From the NCBI GenBank assembly GCA_013396635.1, contig WBMW01005650.1:1105308-1169307 (forward strand): a DNA stretch of 64,000 nucleotides, written 5' to 3'. Positions within the stretch are counted from its first letter, which is position 1; each line of letters opens with the position of its first letter. Source of the DNA: Penelope pileata (taxonomy: Eukaryota > Chordata > Aves > Galliformes > Cracidae). The notes beneath the pieces are model-generated. The model saw nothing but the letters and a program-made list of their open reading frames with translations, was not told the origin of the DNA and did not search any database. Position numbers and translations under genes: made by a program. Shown piece after piece: positions 14,904 through 27,804 of the stretch.

Positions 14904-14972
14904 AGGCGTTGGAACTTGATGTTTTTTTGAGGTTTCTTCCAACCCAAGCCATTCTATGACCCTATGATTCTT
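14904..14972 (+). mobile_element. CR1 LINE 3'-end fragment
   Basis: Plus-strand match to the CR1 3' end: GGAACTTGATG, then GAGGTTTCTTCCAACCC, AAGCCATTCTATGACC and the terminal imperfect octamer repeat CTATGATTCT. Only about 70 bp remain. Confidence 0.88.
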
Positions 14973-17900
14973 AACACAGTGGGGAACCACGTGTTCTGCA
15001 GCATACACACCGCAGCCAGCCTCACCCTAAGCACGTTTTAGATAAACGATGCACAGATTGGCAACAATACAAGTTTGCTTTAAACATTTTTCACCCATAT
15101 GAAGGGAACGTTAAAGTACGAAATTTGATGGTATGGCCTCCTTCAAGAAATACGGTTTTATTCCTCCTAAAAGCAAGGGCAGTATAGCAAAACCTCCATT
15201 GACTGAGATGACTGGTCTTTAATAACCACTTCTCCACATTTTATACCAGGTACTGGTGACCTAAGATGCTCAGTCATGTTCCAAAAACGTTCAATCAAGT
15301 CCAGGAAGCATAGCACCTTGGTCATACCCAAACGATATAAACTGAGAATTTACTTTCTGCAGCAGCTTCTGCAGGTCATTTATGCTGAAAGGTGTTCCAA
15401 ACCATTAGTGTGGTATATGAGAGGACACCTACATTTCTGGGAAGCTCCATTATAAAAAATAATAATAAAAAGTGATAGCTTTGTGATGGCTCTCCACGTT
15501 AATTGGTTGACGTGGAAAAGGATGTGCAATCAAACCACATCACTGCACTATGATTTTTTAATTAAACAATAAATTAACAGCGTGAAGATCAATACTCAAT
15601 TCCATTTGAAAATGCCAGATGGGCCCAAATTCAGAAAAGGTCACACACATTGTAGATGAGCTCTCCTGAAATAATTAGTGAAAGAAAATGCAGTCTAGCC
15701 TCTTAATTTGGAGCACATTTTGAAAAATGTGAGTAATTACTTATTTTCAGTATTAGGAAATTAATACAGAGATTATTTTAAGTCTGGAAATTTTACTACA
15801 GCTAGAAAAATGTAGGTCATGAGATGGATGCTGCATTTAAAGGAAAAATGTAAAGACAGCTGGGCAAAACTGGGAGAGGGATGAGGTGTTTGCATCTTCT
15901 TGTTCTGATCTCCTTTAGAAAAATCTTTCCAGCAGATACCTGAAATTTTGAGCCCCTACAGAATTTCTTCTTCTGAGAAATGAAGAGGCAAAATCAAGAT
16001 TATCTGTTTAAGCAAAAGAATAGGCAAATAGAGAACTGTCAGGAATGAAGCTGAATAAAGTCAATGAACAAGCATCACCCAGTGGATCTCAGCTAATATC
16101 TAAAGAACTGACCTGGCTACTTTTATTCTTTTAATAAATATTGGGATTTAAAATGCAATTCTTCTAGATGCTGCAAGGTGTGATACACAATATTTACTAC
16201 GTGTAACAGCTAGAAGGAAAAATCACACTACTAACATCAGTTTTCCCATCTAGCTGCATGACCAGCATTCTAACAAAGCTGAGATCCAAACTAAAGGTAA
16301 TTTGGTCCAGAGGAACCAAAAGCAGCACAGGAAATTTACGAGAGATAAGAATTTGCTCAGGTGTCTTCTGACCATCAAAACAGTTATATTGTGCAGTTTG
16401 GACTGATTTTTTGATTGCTTTTTGACAGCTAAGCTTACCTCATCCAGAAATAGGGCAAGCAGTACTAAACCTCAAAGGAGTGCTCCTTGGAAGATTAGGA
16501 TCAGCCTGAGCAGCAGCAGATTCAGCAATCTGGTATCCTACATCAGAGAAATTGAAGTGTCCATCTCATGATACTGAAAGCTACACAGTGAGCTTTCCCT
16601 TCTTAAAAGGCCAGTTCAAACTTAGTGCTCTTTTCTTCAAAATGCTGAGCAAATCAGTACACTGCTCTTTCAAAGGAGGTGAAAGGGAGAGACCCAAACC
16701 ATCCACCCCAAGTTCTGATTCCAGTTCCCTATAAAAGAGGTAGGTTCCCACATTAAGCATTTCAGATCATGAACTTAATTTCAGAGCCCTGCTGTCTATT
16801 TATCATATTAAGAGATTAATTTCCCTAAGCTTCTAATATATACTCCTAAATTTAGTTAGCACTAATCTCTCTGCCTTTCCCTGTTCTCCCAACTTTTCCC
16901 TGCTAAGGTCTCCCATTACTTAGGCCTCATGGATTACGTACAACAAAGAGGGTCTCATCCCAGTGAAATGTTCCCAAGCATAACTGACAGAAAGAGAGAT
17001 GCCTAATTATTTTAAGTGGCTGCATTAACAGGACTATACCTCAGGATACAGGCAGCCTCCTGAAGCTCAACCTAACCGGGGAGGGCTTCAATTTACTCAT
17101 ATTAAGGACCCAGCTCAGAAGAGCTGAGCATAGATTAGCTTTGTTACTTGAGATTCCTTATGATATTGACAAAGATACTATATTCCTCAATAGAGCTTAA
17201 TAAGGGCACTAAATGGAAATGGATGCCCTGTAGATGATCTCATGTGTTCCAGAAGATATAAACACATCTTCCGCTTCTCAAGCATCATTCTCTCAAAATA
17301 AGCATGAGCCTGCAACTGTTAGCAGTTCCTGCAGATAATTAGAGCTGTATCGTGCTGAAATGGCACCTCAAAATGGGAATGAATAACTTAGCAATAACTC
17401 CATCATTAGTATCCTGGTAGCTGCAGGTCCTAATTACATCCAATATTTCGTAGCCTATTAAGTATCTGATGCAGTGTTAAGAGAAGTGCAAGGAAGGACG
17501 CTGAAGCCTATGAGCAAACACACAAATGAAACATCTATCTTTCATGAGAGCTTTTTTCCCTCTTCCTCTTCACAATGCAAACTCTTCTACAACGGATTGA
17601 AAGATTGATTTCTCACGGCAGCTGATGTCTTCTCTTTTTTTCCTTTTCAAAGCCAAAGTGCTATCAGACCAAAAAGTAGGTGCCAGTCTGTCTGACACCT
17701 TTGGCAGAATAACTGCTCCTGCTCTCTCTTGTACCCTTTAATCGGCCTCAGAAGAAAACAGCTCTCATGTAGGAGAAACAGTGGGAAATGCACGCACTCA
17801 ACTAGAAGAAACGCAGACATTAGTCTTAAAATATGCGTACGATAATTCCAGTTCATTTAATTGTACTGATGTAACTAGGGCTTGAAGGAAAAAATTTTTT

Positions 17901-17978
17901 TTCTTTTTCTGGGGGGCATCTTAGGTGTGAAACAGCCAAAACTCTTCTTAAATACAATTGAGATCTAAGAAGAATAGC

Positions 17979-17996
17979 AAAAAAAAAAAAAAAAAA
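17979..17996 (+). repeat. Poly-A run
   Basis: Eighteen consecutive A after AGAATAGC. No transposon or processed gene copy is recognisable directly upstream. Confidence 0.9.
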
Positions 17997-18179
17997 GCCA
18001 AGGATAGAACAACATTTCAGAGACAGCTGGAAAGCAGTAGACAGCTCTGCCAGTTACAAAACGTGAGCTCTCAAGCTTTGCCTCACCTTCATGTATTACT
18101 CCAATGGCATTTAACGCAGAAATCTGTGTTGGAAATGGCTGAGTTTCTAAAAAGAATAAAAAGCACAAACTGCAGAATG

Positions 18180-18600
18180 TTTGGGAGGGGCAGGAGGCCC
18201 CGCAGCTCTCGCTCAGACCTGTGACACCTGCAGATGCCAAACAAGAAGCAATCGGAGCGTGTCGGATGTCACACCTCGACCGGGGCTCCTGCAAGGGCAG
18301 TTTCCTCACACTCCTGTTCCCAGGTAACCAAACCCTGTCACACACACGTCAGTGCCAGAGGACACTGACACGAGCAGCACAGGGACCGCTGCCATCAATA
18401 GGTAATGCTCTGTCTTTGTCTTTTTATGAAATGTCACCAAAAGGGAACGCCGTGCTGTCACCTGCGAGCAGTGGCAGCACAGGGCTGCAGCCGGGCTGTT
18501 CACGTTCCAGAGGTTACGTGTGTGCTGCTGCAAGCCCTGCGATCTCCGTAACAGCACTGCGCAGCGCTGCGAGGCTGCAACCTCAGGGCTTGCTAAAGCA
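18180..18600. promoter_or_regulatory. Orphan CpG-rich block (possible promoter or enhancer)
   Basis: By hand count 18181-18600 has 21 CpG in 420 bp and about 58 percent G+C, an observed/expected ratio near 0.6, at the lower limit of CpG-island definitions and well above the surrounding AT-rich DNA. GC stays raised but CpG-poor to about 19170. Open frames on both strands here (for example 18221-18631 plus, 136 codons) have no recognisable domain and look like by-products of GC content. It could be the start of a non-coding RNA, or an unmethylated enhancer. Confidence 0.4.
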
Positions 18601-21600
18601 TTCCTGGCTGAGGAGAAGTGTGCTGCCATGAGGATCAACCTGACATCTGCACATGCCTGGCAGGCGCTGAGCTATTGCCACCTGCAGAATGAGCAGGCTG
18701 ATGCTAAAGCAGCTGCAGAGCTTGCAGCTGAGGGCTCCTAGCAGCTTCCCAAAGGGCTCTCGACTCTTACACAAGAACAGGCCAGCATTGAAGGCTGGCC
18801 CTTACACAGCACAAATGGCAGCTTGGAGGAGGACGGCTATTTGGGGACTGACTGGCACCACCCAACTGCATGCAGAGAGCTGCATCTCTGTGGGATGAGG
18901 TAACAGCAGAATGTGCTGCCTCAAACCTGAGGCTGCTGCTGCTGCAGAGGACCTGGGTGCAGCAGCAGCCATGACAGCTGGTGTGACAGGCAGCGGGGCT
19001 GGCTTCCCAGGGCATGGGGGAAGCAGAGGACACCGCTGAGGTGCCCAATGAGCTCTGGAAGCAGACGGTGGGAACTGACAGGCCTCTGCCCTGCTGCTCA
19101 CTGCCCGATCCCCACAAGAACCTTTAGAAATCACCTCCAGGCCCTGTGGCATCTCTTATGACTCATACAGTACTTTTTCAAGGCCTTCACCATGAGAGAA
19201 GGCCTTCCCCTATGCTCCTTGAGGGGCCTCAGGACATGATATCAGCAGAGAAGAGCCTCATTTAAGGCCCCAAAATATCATCAAGAATTTGAAATCCACT
19301 GTGAACAACATACTTAGAAAGGGAATAGGAAGAAGAATGCAGACCATCTGTACATTTTAACAGTTACAGCACTACTCTTCTACCTTTTTTAAAACCTTTT
19401 TAGCTTAAAATGAAAATACATAACAAAATGAACCATGCATCAACCAAGAGGTGGTGCCAGGAGACACTACAGCTTTCGATTGCTTTCATCTAAGCACACT
19501 CAACAAGCTCTGTAATTGCTTGGTGTAAGCCAGTTCCTTTCCTACTCTTGAGACTTTTTTTTCTCCTTTAATACTCATTTCTCAGAGAGCTGCATCAAGG
19601 CACAAAATAGTAAAGTAATTAGCTAAACATCAAACAACTCAGGCAGTGCTCAGACCAAGTATCAGAGAACCGCTTCCTGGCAAGTAACAATGCTAACGGC
19701 AATAACTAGCACTAAAGGCCTAAAACATACAGCCAGTGAACACTATTAGAAAAGAAACGAGTTTGGCAAGAGCCTCCAGCGCTTTTGTCTTCCCTACAAA
19801 ACCATCCTTCATATGTAGATCTAGCTGAAAGCTGATATACAGAAAACAAACAAACGAAAAACAACAACAAGAAAAAAAGACAACCCACCAAAAACCCAGC
19901 CGTAAACTTTTAGCCTCAGTATCAGGACTTAATTACAATACATCCAAATGGTAGATTTCATAACCTTGAGGTAAATGTTTCTGAGAAATTAAGGCCTTTA
20001 AAAAAATGCAGCAGAACTGGGTTAAATAAATTCAATGATTTATTGATGAAAATTGTGTCCATCAAAAAAAAAAATTACTTTGCATTCAAGTCTACAGAGA
20101 AAGCACAGAAAGCCATGTTTCTCACAAACATGCAGTTAGATCTATTTTTAAATACAGACAATAAGGGGAATTGAATTTATCTTCGGGCTTCTGATGTCTG
20201 CTTTAAAGTTTCAAGGCTCTAGCAGCAATGAAAGCTCAGCCTCTCCTACCAGCAATGCCCTCTGTCACCCCTCTGCGCTGCACCAAATGCATGGTTGCTG
20301 GCAAATCAGATGAAGGCTGGAAGAGACGCAGGGACACGGGGTGGCATTTCAGCCTAAGCAGAGCTGACAGATTGGCTCAACTAAAGCTGCCAAGTTAAAC
20401 GCAGCTCAGAGAAAAGCCACAGCTGCACCTGCCTGAGAGAAGAGAGGTCTGAATGGAACAGCGTGAGATGGAGCCACCTGACACACGAGGAGGAAAACTC
20501 GCAGGGAGTGAGCTGGCTGATCACTATCATTCAGCTGATAGCACTTTAACACGTGAAGCTGCTAACAGGTTGCATGGATACACAACAGGGGAGCCATGAC
20601 AAAATTCAGTTAGCATAGACAGCTAAACCTGATGATTTACTCTGCGTAATTTGTTTTCCAGCTCTAGGATTTGACGTAATATCATGTATGCATTGGTATA
20701 AAGAAAATAACTTTTTTTTTTTTTTTAAACCCACATGAACTCAGGGTACAGAAAGGTACTGCTTTGGCAAGTGCAGAAAACATTTCTCTGTTTATGCTAA
20801 CAAATACACTACTGAAAGCAGCTGGGTTCCCTCTCCCTTCTCTCTCCACCTGTTTAACACCAAAGCTGTCAGAGATTTCCCCCTCACTTCCCCAGTGGGT
20901 GCCACAAGTGCTGGCAGGGAGACATCAGCCTTCAGCAGCTGACTCAGGGCCAATAAACTCACCTCAGGTGGTCTGCTCAGAGGCTGGTGGAAGCTTCACA
21001 GCTCTTCTAAACACCTCATTATAAATTAGCGACCCTAAGGATCAAAGATCCTGTTCATATATGCATTTCTTCCATCCTTTCCTCGGGGTACCCAGGCAAA
21101 GCACAGCCACATGTCCCTGGTACATGCATGAACACCCAGCAAGGAAAGGTGCAAGAACAATGTGGGGATGGCCATATAACAGTATGTCACACACTTCTTG
21201 TACAAAAAGGAGATCATTGCAACATTGGTATTTACAAAAGGGCCTTCCTTTCATGGTGACTTCAAACCTTCTGTTTGGAAGCTGGGTTCTAGATGATATT
21301 AGCAGCACTTGATTTTCTTAATCCTAAAACTTTGGAGCTGTAGAAAGTGTATGTATTCTAATCAGAATGTTAAGTTAGGGAGTATTTTCTGCTGAAACTG
21401 TAGAATCGTTCCACTATCCTCCCTTATTCAGCTGTACTGTGACTATTATTACAGTAATGCCATTTTGTCAATTGCCCTTTCATCTTTTTTTCTTAACATA
21501 GATCCATTTTTAAACCTATCATAGGTTTTATGACACACTGCTTTAATGTGTCATTTATACTCTTCCTTCTTGAGTTTCAGCCTTTGTCCAAGACTACAAG

Positions 21601-22859
21601 GCTATATGATAGCCTGCTCAATCTTCGAGCAAAGCAAAATAATCCCATTTCACTTACACAGGAGCAACCCATTTTGCTTTGAAATGTAAATAATTCTTAG
21701 CATTGGAGAAATGTGAAAGAAATTTCCCGAAGTTCTTATTTGATAGCTTATAATAGCGAGTTGTCTCACTGCTGCTGAACTCCAGAAATTCGGGCTGCAG
21801 TTTGGCAGCGTAGTTAATGCATATTTCAGCCCTGCTGATCAATATGGGACTTGCATGCTTTGTCTGATCAAGGTCTATGCAAAGAGAAAAAAAGTAATTG
21901 GTATCACCTTATGGTTCACATTAAAAAAAAACCCTCAGCCCCTCTAGTTCCATTCCACAGACAAGCACATAGGTAACTGGCACACAGGCAACACTAGAAC
22001 ATATAGACAGACTCATTCACATGAGCCAGTATTCAGTGGACTGGTGAGTTTTTACAATATGCTGTAGCAACTGCAGGGAAAGGTCATTTATTTTATCACA
22101 TAGCAACAAATGGGCTTAGAGCTAACTGCAATTATCCTCAGGGAGCAACAGGAACCCCAACCGATCTCAACTGAACTGGCATCAATTCAGAAGAACCCCA
22201 ATGAATCCAGGCTGTAAGCAGAAATGGCATTTAGCCATTTCAATACAGGTAATGCATTAATAAAAGTTACAACATTCCATCTTAAGCTTATCATTTAATA
22301 AAACTCCAAAAAAGTTTTTGACCAAAAAAAAGGGTTTTAAATATAATTGTTCTTAAAGCACAGATTCAGTTAGAGTTAGAAAAACAGAAGTTTCAGATGA
22401 TTCTGACATGTTCAGAGAAGACACCAGAGTGTATCGGTATTAATAAAACAAATGTTGCTGTTGTTCTGGAAACACCACAAAGTAGGTTTGGGAGCCTTTG
22501 TTTTCCCAGAACATATTTTTTCTTTTAGTCCCAATCACTATTTACTGTCTCTGGCAGTCAGATACAGAAATACAAGCCCAGCAGAGATTATTTTACAGAA
22601 AAAAAATCGGAACAGGCACCACATTATTTATCCCGGTTGACACCCAGTTCTGCATTATGTACATAATATATTCATAAGATGCCTTCACTATAAATCAACC
22701 TGAATGTTCTTTAAAATCAAGTCAAATTATTGGTTAGAAATGTTTTTGTTATTGCTCCTATGCAGAGAAATACCATAACATTTTATTGCTTTTTCAACAG
22801 CTGAGAAAGGTCCTGTCCTCTCTGCACCTTCTAGTGTATTATTTTTCAGATTTTATGAG
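18601..22859. other. Intergenic, no gene recognised
   Basis: GC-richer to about 19170 (tail of the CpG-rich block, with GCTGCTGCTG-type words near 18930), then AT-rich unique DNA with an A-rich CAAACAAAC patch near 19850. Confidence 0.55.
20712..20726 (+). repeat. Poly-T run
   Basis: Fifteen T followed by AAAC. Not attached to a recognisable element. Confidence 0.9.
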
Positions 22860-23240
22860 GCATTTCATTATATGAATTACAAATGGTAGATCTGACCTTG
22901 TCGCAATTTAAATTGACCAGTCATGGGTCAACATTTGCAAAAACCGCTGAGCATCTCAAGTTTACATACATTTTTCAAGCGAGTTATAAAAGAATCAAAT
23001 TAGTCAATAACAGCAGCATTTTGTAATTCAGGTTGAAAGATAAAGCGGAAAATATATCAAGATTGATGCTGCTGAACCTCATAAAATTTTAATTTCGTTC
23101 CTCCACATGTATCCTCTTTTGTTTAACTTTGAATCAATTGCTAAATTCATGCAAAACTCAATGGAAATGCAGTTAGACTATCTGACCTGAAAAGCGTTCA
23201 AAGTTTTTATGAGGGGAAGAAACACACAAAAACACAGCAA
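22860..23240. promoter_or_regulatory. Candidate conserved non-coding element with TCF/LEF words
   Basis: Complex AT-rich block with CTTTGAA at 23127-23133 and TTCAAAG at 23197-23203 (opposed TCF/LEF-type sites), a nuclear-receptor-like TGGGTCA near 22925, and a POU-like ATGCAAA near 23150. No frame, no repeat. Inference from composition and motif density only. Confidence 0.25.
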
Positions 23241-23583
23241 ATTGGAAACAATTCTGTAACAAAAACCATCCATGAACAATACATTTAACTGGTACATATC
23301 AAAAGCCAACTAGAAATGCTCTAGTATGTACTCAGAACTGATTCTGTCGGGGCTTTGACACTTGGGATCAAACTGCACGCCTTCGTTCTGTGCCCGTCAC
23401 ACAAGGATGTCACTGCCACACCACTAGGACAGGGCTTACTCTAATGACATGTTCAGAGTCCCCTCTCTGACCCCCCACACCTCCCTCCATGCAAAGGGCC
23501 ACCACTATTACACAGGCCGAACCTGAAGCCCTCTCAGGCCATAGGTAGATTTCAATCATTGTGACAGCCTTTGGATCTGAATG

Positions 23584-23610
23584 GTGTGCACATTTGTGTG
23601 CACATTTGTG
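23584..23610 (+). repeat. Short 12-bp tandem repeat
   Basis: GTGTGCACATTT occurs twice in perfect tandem (23584-23595, 23596-23607), followed by GTG. Each unit contains GTGCAC, a palindrome. Confidence 0.85.
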
Positions 23611-23739
23611 CCAGAAAATATTTTTATTACAGGATTTAATGAATGAGCACTATTTTATTTTTAAAAGGCAATGTAGGAGGCGAAGGCAGACAAAAGATGG
23701 TTTCAAGAACACTTAAAATAAGGTATTTCCCCACCACTG

Positions 23740-24030
23740 ATCTAACTCACTGCTCTCTTATTAATGATTATAGCAGAAAGCAACACGCTTGGCAGAGCTG
23801 AGATTAATTTTTCTTTTGTTTTTGTACACTACTGTTAGTTGATTCAGCATTTGGATCTCTTGGAACAGATCAATTATATAAACTACCAAACTTGTTTCAG
23901 TGGCTACCTTGATACCAAATAAAAATCCATACTGAAACAATTAGCACTCATGAGCTCATTACACAAGACATTAAGGCCCATTGATCAATAACCTCATCAA
24001 GTAGGTGATTACCATCATAAAAACTTTACA
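23740..24030. promoter_or_regulatory. Candidate conserved non-coding element with homeodomain words
   Basis: Contains ATTAATGATTATA near 23760, ACAATTAGCACTCATG near 23937, the palindrome ATGAGCTCAT at 23950-23959, and CATTGATCAATAACC near 23979. No coding potential and no repeat similarity recognised. Confidence 0.22.
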
Positions 24031-26403
24031 TCTCCAGGCAGCAGGCCAGAGGCTGTGGCAAACAACAGACCTCATTTTTCCAGAAATTTCCATTTAATCC
24101 CATCTTCATATTTCTTTTCCTCCCACCTGCAACTCATAACAGAGGAGATAAACTTTCTACAGACACCAACTGGGAGCTGTTAACAAGACTAATACATTTC
24201 TAGGGGCTAAATAACAGAATTCTTTCTTCACCTTATTACCTCCGGCAAGGATTCGATGCGATCCTAACTCCCAGAAAGGCAAATCCTCAAAACAGTAAAA
24301 GTAAAATGCCATCCTGGCTGCTTGAGAATTCCTTTATTTACCACACAGAAGAGGAAAAAGCTGGAGAGCCATCTGTCACGTTAACCTATTACCCGAGCTA
24401 ACTTTGTTATCAAAGGACATTGTTCTCATAAAATCTGAAATAATGATTCTGGGTTTTGTTATGCAACGCTTGGTAAAACTTGACAAACTTCTCACCTCTG
24501 AAAGTCCAACATCAGTTCTCAGGAAAGCAGGTATTGAGGAAGTGTCCTCATTTTATGTAAGATGTAGTGTTTTTAGTCAGGACCATAATACAAAGAACCA
24601 ATTACCCAAACTGCTGCTGACAGAAGGTTCCACGTGCAGCAGAAAAGCCTGACTTCTGAGATCATGCTCAGACCACCAAATAATATCTTTACAAATTAAT
24701 GTAATCAAATTCAGTAGCATCTCATTGATAACAACTTGTCTGTGATTTGGCACTGATGTGACTTTGGCAGCTGTTCTGTTACCAGGCAAATGCTACAAGA
24801 CTTGTTAGAAAAATGGTACATTGGAAACATCCCCTGAAAGTCAGCGTTGCTCCTTCAGGCAACAAAGCAAATTAGCACGCAGAACTCTATGATGCCACCA
24901 GCACCTAAATAAAAACCTTTCCTCTGAAATATTTTCTGTGCCTAGCAGAAAGTTAGCAAGTGAAAAAATATCTTATTTAAAATATAAGGCAATTGCTAGG
25001 ACTATAGCACTGAATTTAATGGTTTTGGTGATAAAAATGTATAAACAAAAAACACCTTTGGTCTGTTTAAAGCTTTATTCTTACATAAGCACAAAAGCTC
25101 TGAAAAACCTGGTGGAGCCTACAATAAGAAATGTTTAATTTTGTAATATATGACATTCTTGAACTGATTAAATCACAGGGGATGGTTGAATGCCACAATG
25201 TTACATCATCTGGATGGAAGTTCGTGATGCTGCCTATGGGCTGTTCATAATCAAACAGGAAAGAAAAATACTCCTGACACAAGATGTCACAGTATTTGTT
25301 GCCTTCACTCCCCCAGGCAGGAGGTAGCAGTGTCGAGGAGGAAGGGCTCCTATCCTGAACCCATTCACGCTGTGTCTCTTGCAGGGATGCCTTCCTGTGG
25401 TTAGGAGGTGAGAAGCCCTTAGGCTGGGCTGCCCCCTCTGCCTCAGCTATCACGGATGCTGAGTCTGACACTGCTCTACAAACAGCTGAGATTCAGCCAC
25501 AGCTACCCACCAAATCCAATTCTAATAATAATTTAACATTTCAAGTAATAATCTAATTTCAAAAAATAGGGAATTGAGTTTGGAAGTTGCAATTCATTTA
25601 TACAATCCTCCTCCATATGCTCACTTGAGGAAGTTCAGCTTTTTTACTTGTTAAAAACAAAGAAACTACCCATAGATTTATTTACACACATTCCCATGCA
25701 TGCAACTGTTAAGCTAAAACATGATTTGGGTCCTCTGAATGAGGGGAGAAGACAGTGGCATGCATTAAGATTGCAGACAGAGTGGGGTTTAATTTCCTCA
25801 TTTTTCCCCCCGCATGCAGAAGAGAGAGCAATACACAGATGTAAAATGTCTACCAAAAAAAGCAGATTTAAAGTGGCAGGGTAGTACTATGCAGCCAAAT
25901 GAAAATCTCATCATTGCTATAATGTGAGGCTCTGAACATCTGTACAGTGCAATCTGATGCTCCTTCCTATCAGACAGTAGGAACATGGATACAATAAGGC
26001 TTGCTAATCCGCAGGGGCTAACTCATCCGAAAGGTTTTCCCATTCCCTGAGGCAACGAGTGCTAAGTGGTGTTTCAATGCAGTTCAGAAATTATTGCTGG
26101 CATAAATAAGGCATTGGAGTGCTTAGGTGAGGGCAGATGGAAAATTCCACCACATTTGAGGGGAGGTAGGAAAAAATAAAAAGAAAACAAAACGGCTTCC
26201 ATCTTAAATCTAGAAAAGTTTAACGGCTAGGCAAGAAAATAGCCAACAGCTTTTTAAATAAGAGCTGCTTCTAGGGATATGTGGGGACACTGCCACAGAA
26301 TTAGGAAGCACAGATTTGCTTTATCAGTTCAGTTCCCTGTTTTCCTGTTGTTTCCTCCAGCATTCAAAGTCACATAGAAATTGGCTCCCCTGTTCTTCAA
26401 GCT

Positions 26404-26500
26404 GATAGAATCATCAAGGTTGGAAAAGACCTCCAAGATCATCTAGTCCAACCATCTGCCTACCACCAAATGAAACCTCCCTCAACAAAGCCTCAAAACC
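26404..26500 (-). mobile_element. CR1 LINE fragment
   Basis: Starts ATAGAATCATCAAGGTTGGA and continues CCAAGATCATCTAGTCCAAC, the reverse complement of the CR1 3' terminus, well conserved to the consensus. The match fades after CCTCAACAAAGCCT near 26500. A very short copy, heavily 5'-truncated. Confidence 0.92.
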
Positions 26501-27765
26501 TGAAAGGTGGAGGCAAAGAAGGCAAAACTATATGAGAAGATGAAGGGAACAGCATTTTGCAAAGGGAGGAAAAAGCCAAACTCCTTTCAGAGTCAAGCAC
26601 TGGGAATGTTAAAGCATCTGGGACCAAACCTCAATTATGAGGTTTCACACAAACCTGAATCAGTGGGAAAGCTTTCATTAGAGTCTGAGTGCCATCATCT
26701 TCCTGGGAGATACACGCCTCAGAAAAGATCTCCAAAGTTATATCAAGTAGAGACATCATTTTCCTTAAAACTGGAGGAGTTACTTGCAACAGATGTCAAG
26801 GGTAAATATTAAACCAAGTTTTCTTCCAACCTGTGCAATCGAGCCTTTACCTGCATTCACTGCCAGATCTGCAACACATGAGAGACAAGTTTAGGGGTAA
26901 ATGAAAGTGAATAGATGGCCACTTCCCAGCCTCACTGTAGGCAGGATCTTTCAAAGACTTTTCAGATAGTTGACAAAATGGTAAAGCACCACGATCAGAC
27001 AGATGAAATCCAGAATAAAAATATCAATAACTGTACACTTTAGATGTTGTTGTGGGAGTCAGGAATTTTTCTACCCATAAACAGCTTTAGCAAGTTATTA
27101 ACGTGAAGCTAATCTGGGAATGAAAACATTCACTTCTATTCCTCACTGTAATTCTGGGTTGATAAAACCCCATCTGAAGTCAAAATGTTCTTTGTGCTGT
27201 TTCCAAGAACTTGCTTGCTTCAGGTCTGTCAGATTTGATATTGATTTAGTAGAATAGCATTTATTTCAATCAGAAGAGCAGCAAAACCAGCTCTTCACAA
27301 CTCAAGCAATAAGCATGGGATATCAAAGAGGAAAAGCTTCACTCTGCATCTCATCTGAGACAATAACCTGGGACTGAATACCTAATGCATACTTACTTGC
27401 TCCAGGAAAGAAAGCCGAGACAAATACAGGTGAACATTACCTACAGGAAAAAGAAAAAAAACAAACAAGAAGCAAAGAAACAAACAGGGAATAAACCCAG
27501 ATATAATACAATAGCACAGATCAGGAGAAGAAACGCTATGAAATGGATGCACATGTGTGAGGAGCACATCAGTGATGAAGAGCCTTCAGAGTGGCTTCTT
27601 GTGCCTCAGTGAAGCTAGAGGCTGGTAGAGACAAGCCCTCATTTGGGAGACGGGCAACTTTTCACTTAAACAACAACAAATAAGAAAACAGCCAAGATCC
27701 TCCACTGAGATAAGAACTCGGTTTCCCTATTCCCCTTCCTGTGCACTGCGTGGTGTCCCTGAAGC

Positions 27766-27804
27766 GCAGTGCTCAGAGAAGTGCAGTGCTCAGAGAAGTG
27801 CAGT
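27766..27804 (+). repeat. 17-bp tandem repeat, just over two copies
   Basis: GCAGTGCTCAGAGAAGT at 27766-27782 is repeated exactly at 27783-27799, and a third copy is cut after GCAGTG. A recent local duplication, perhaps polymorphic. Confidence 0.9.

Larger units (their letters stand above)
12621..18179. other. Intergenic, no gene recognised
   Basis: Contains the CR1 fragment at 14.9 kb, a small inverted repeat TCCACGT/ACGTGGA at 15493-15516, and long AT-rich unique stretches (13.6-14.15 kb, 15.5-16.2 kb). Frames such as 14195-14587 plus (130 codons) show no family resemblance. Confidence 0.55.

Noticed and set aside
15493..15516. Inverted repeat TCCACGT/ACGTGGA as a transposon terminus
   Set aside because: Only 7 bp, with no second distant copy, target-site duplication or transposase remains.
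17940..17996. Poly-A run as the tail of a processed pseudogene
   Set aside because: No coding-like sequence or polyadenylation signal is found directly upstream on the plus strand, and the run sits in A/T-rich low-complexity DNA.
18221..19152. Several 116-136 codon frames on both strands around 18.2-19.15 kb
   Set aside because: They overlap each other on opposite strands in a GC-raised region, have no recognisable domains, and are expected where stop codons are depleted by composition.
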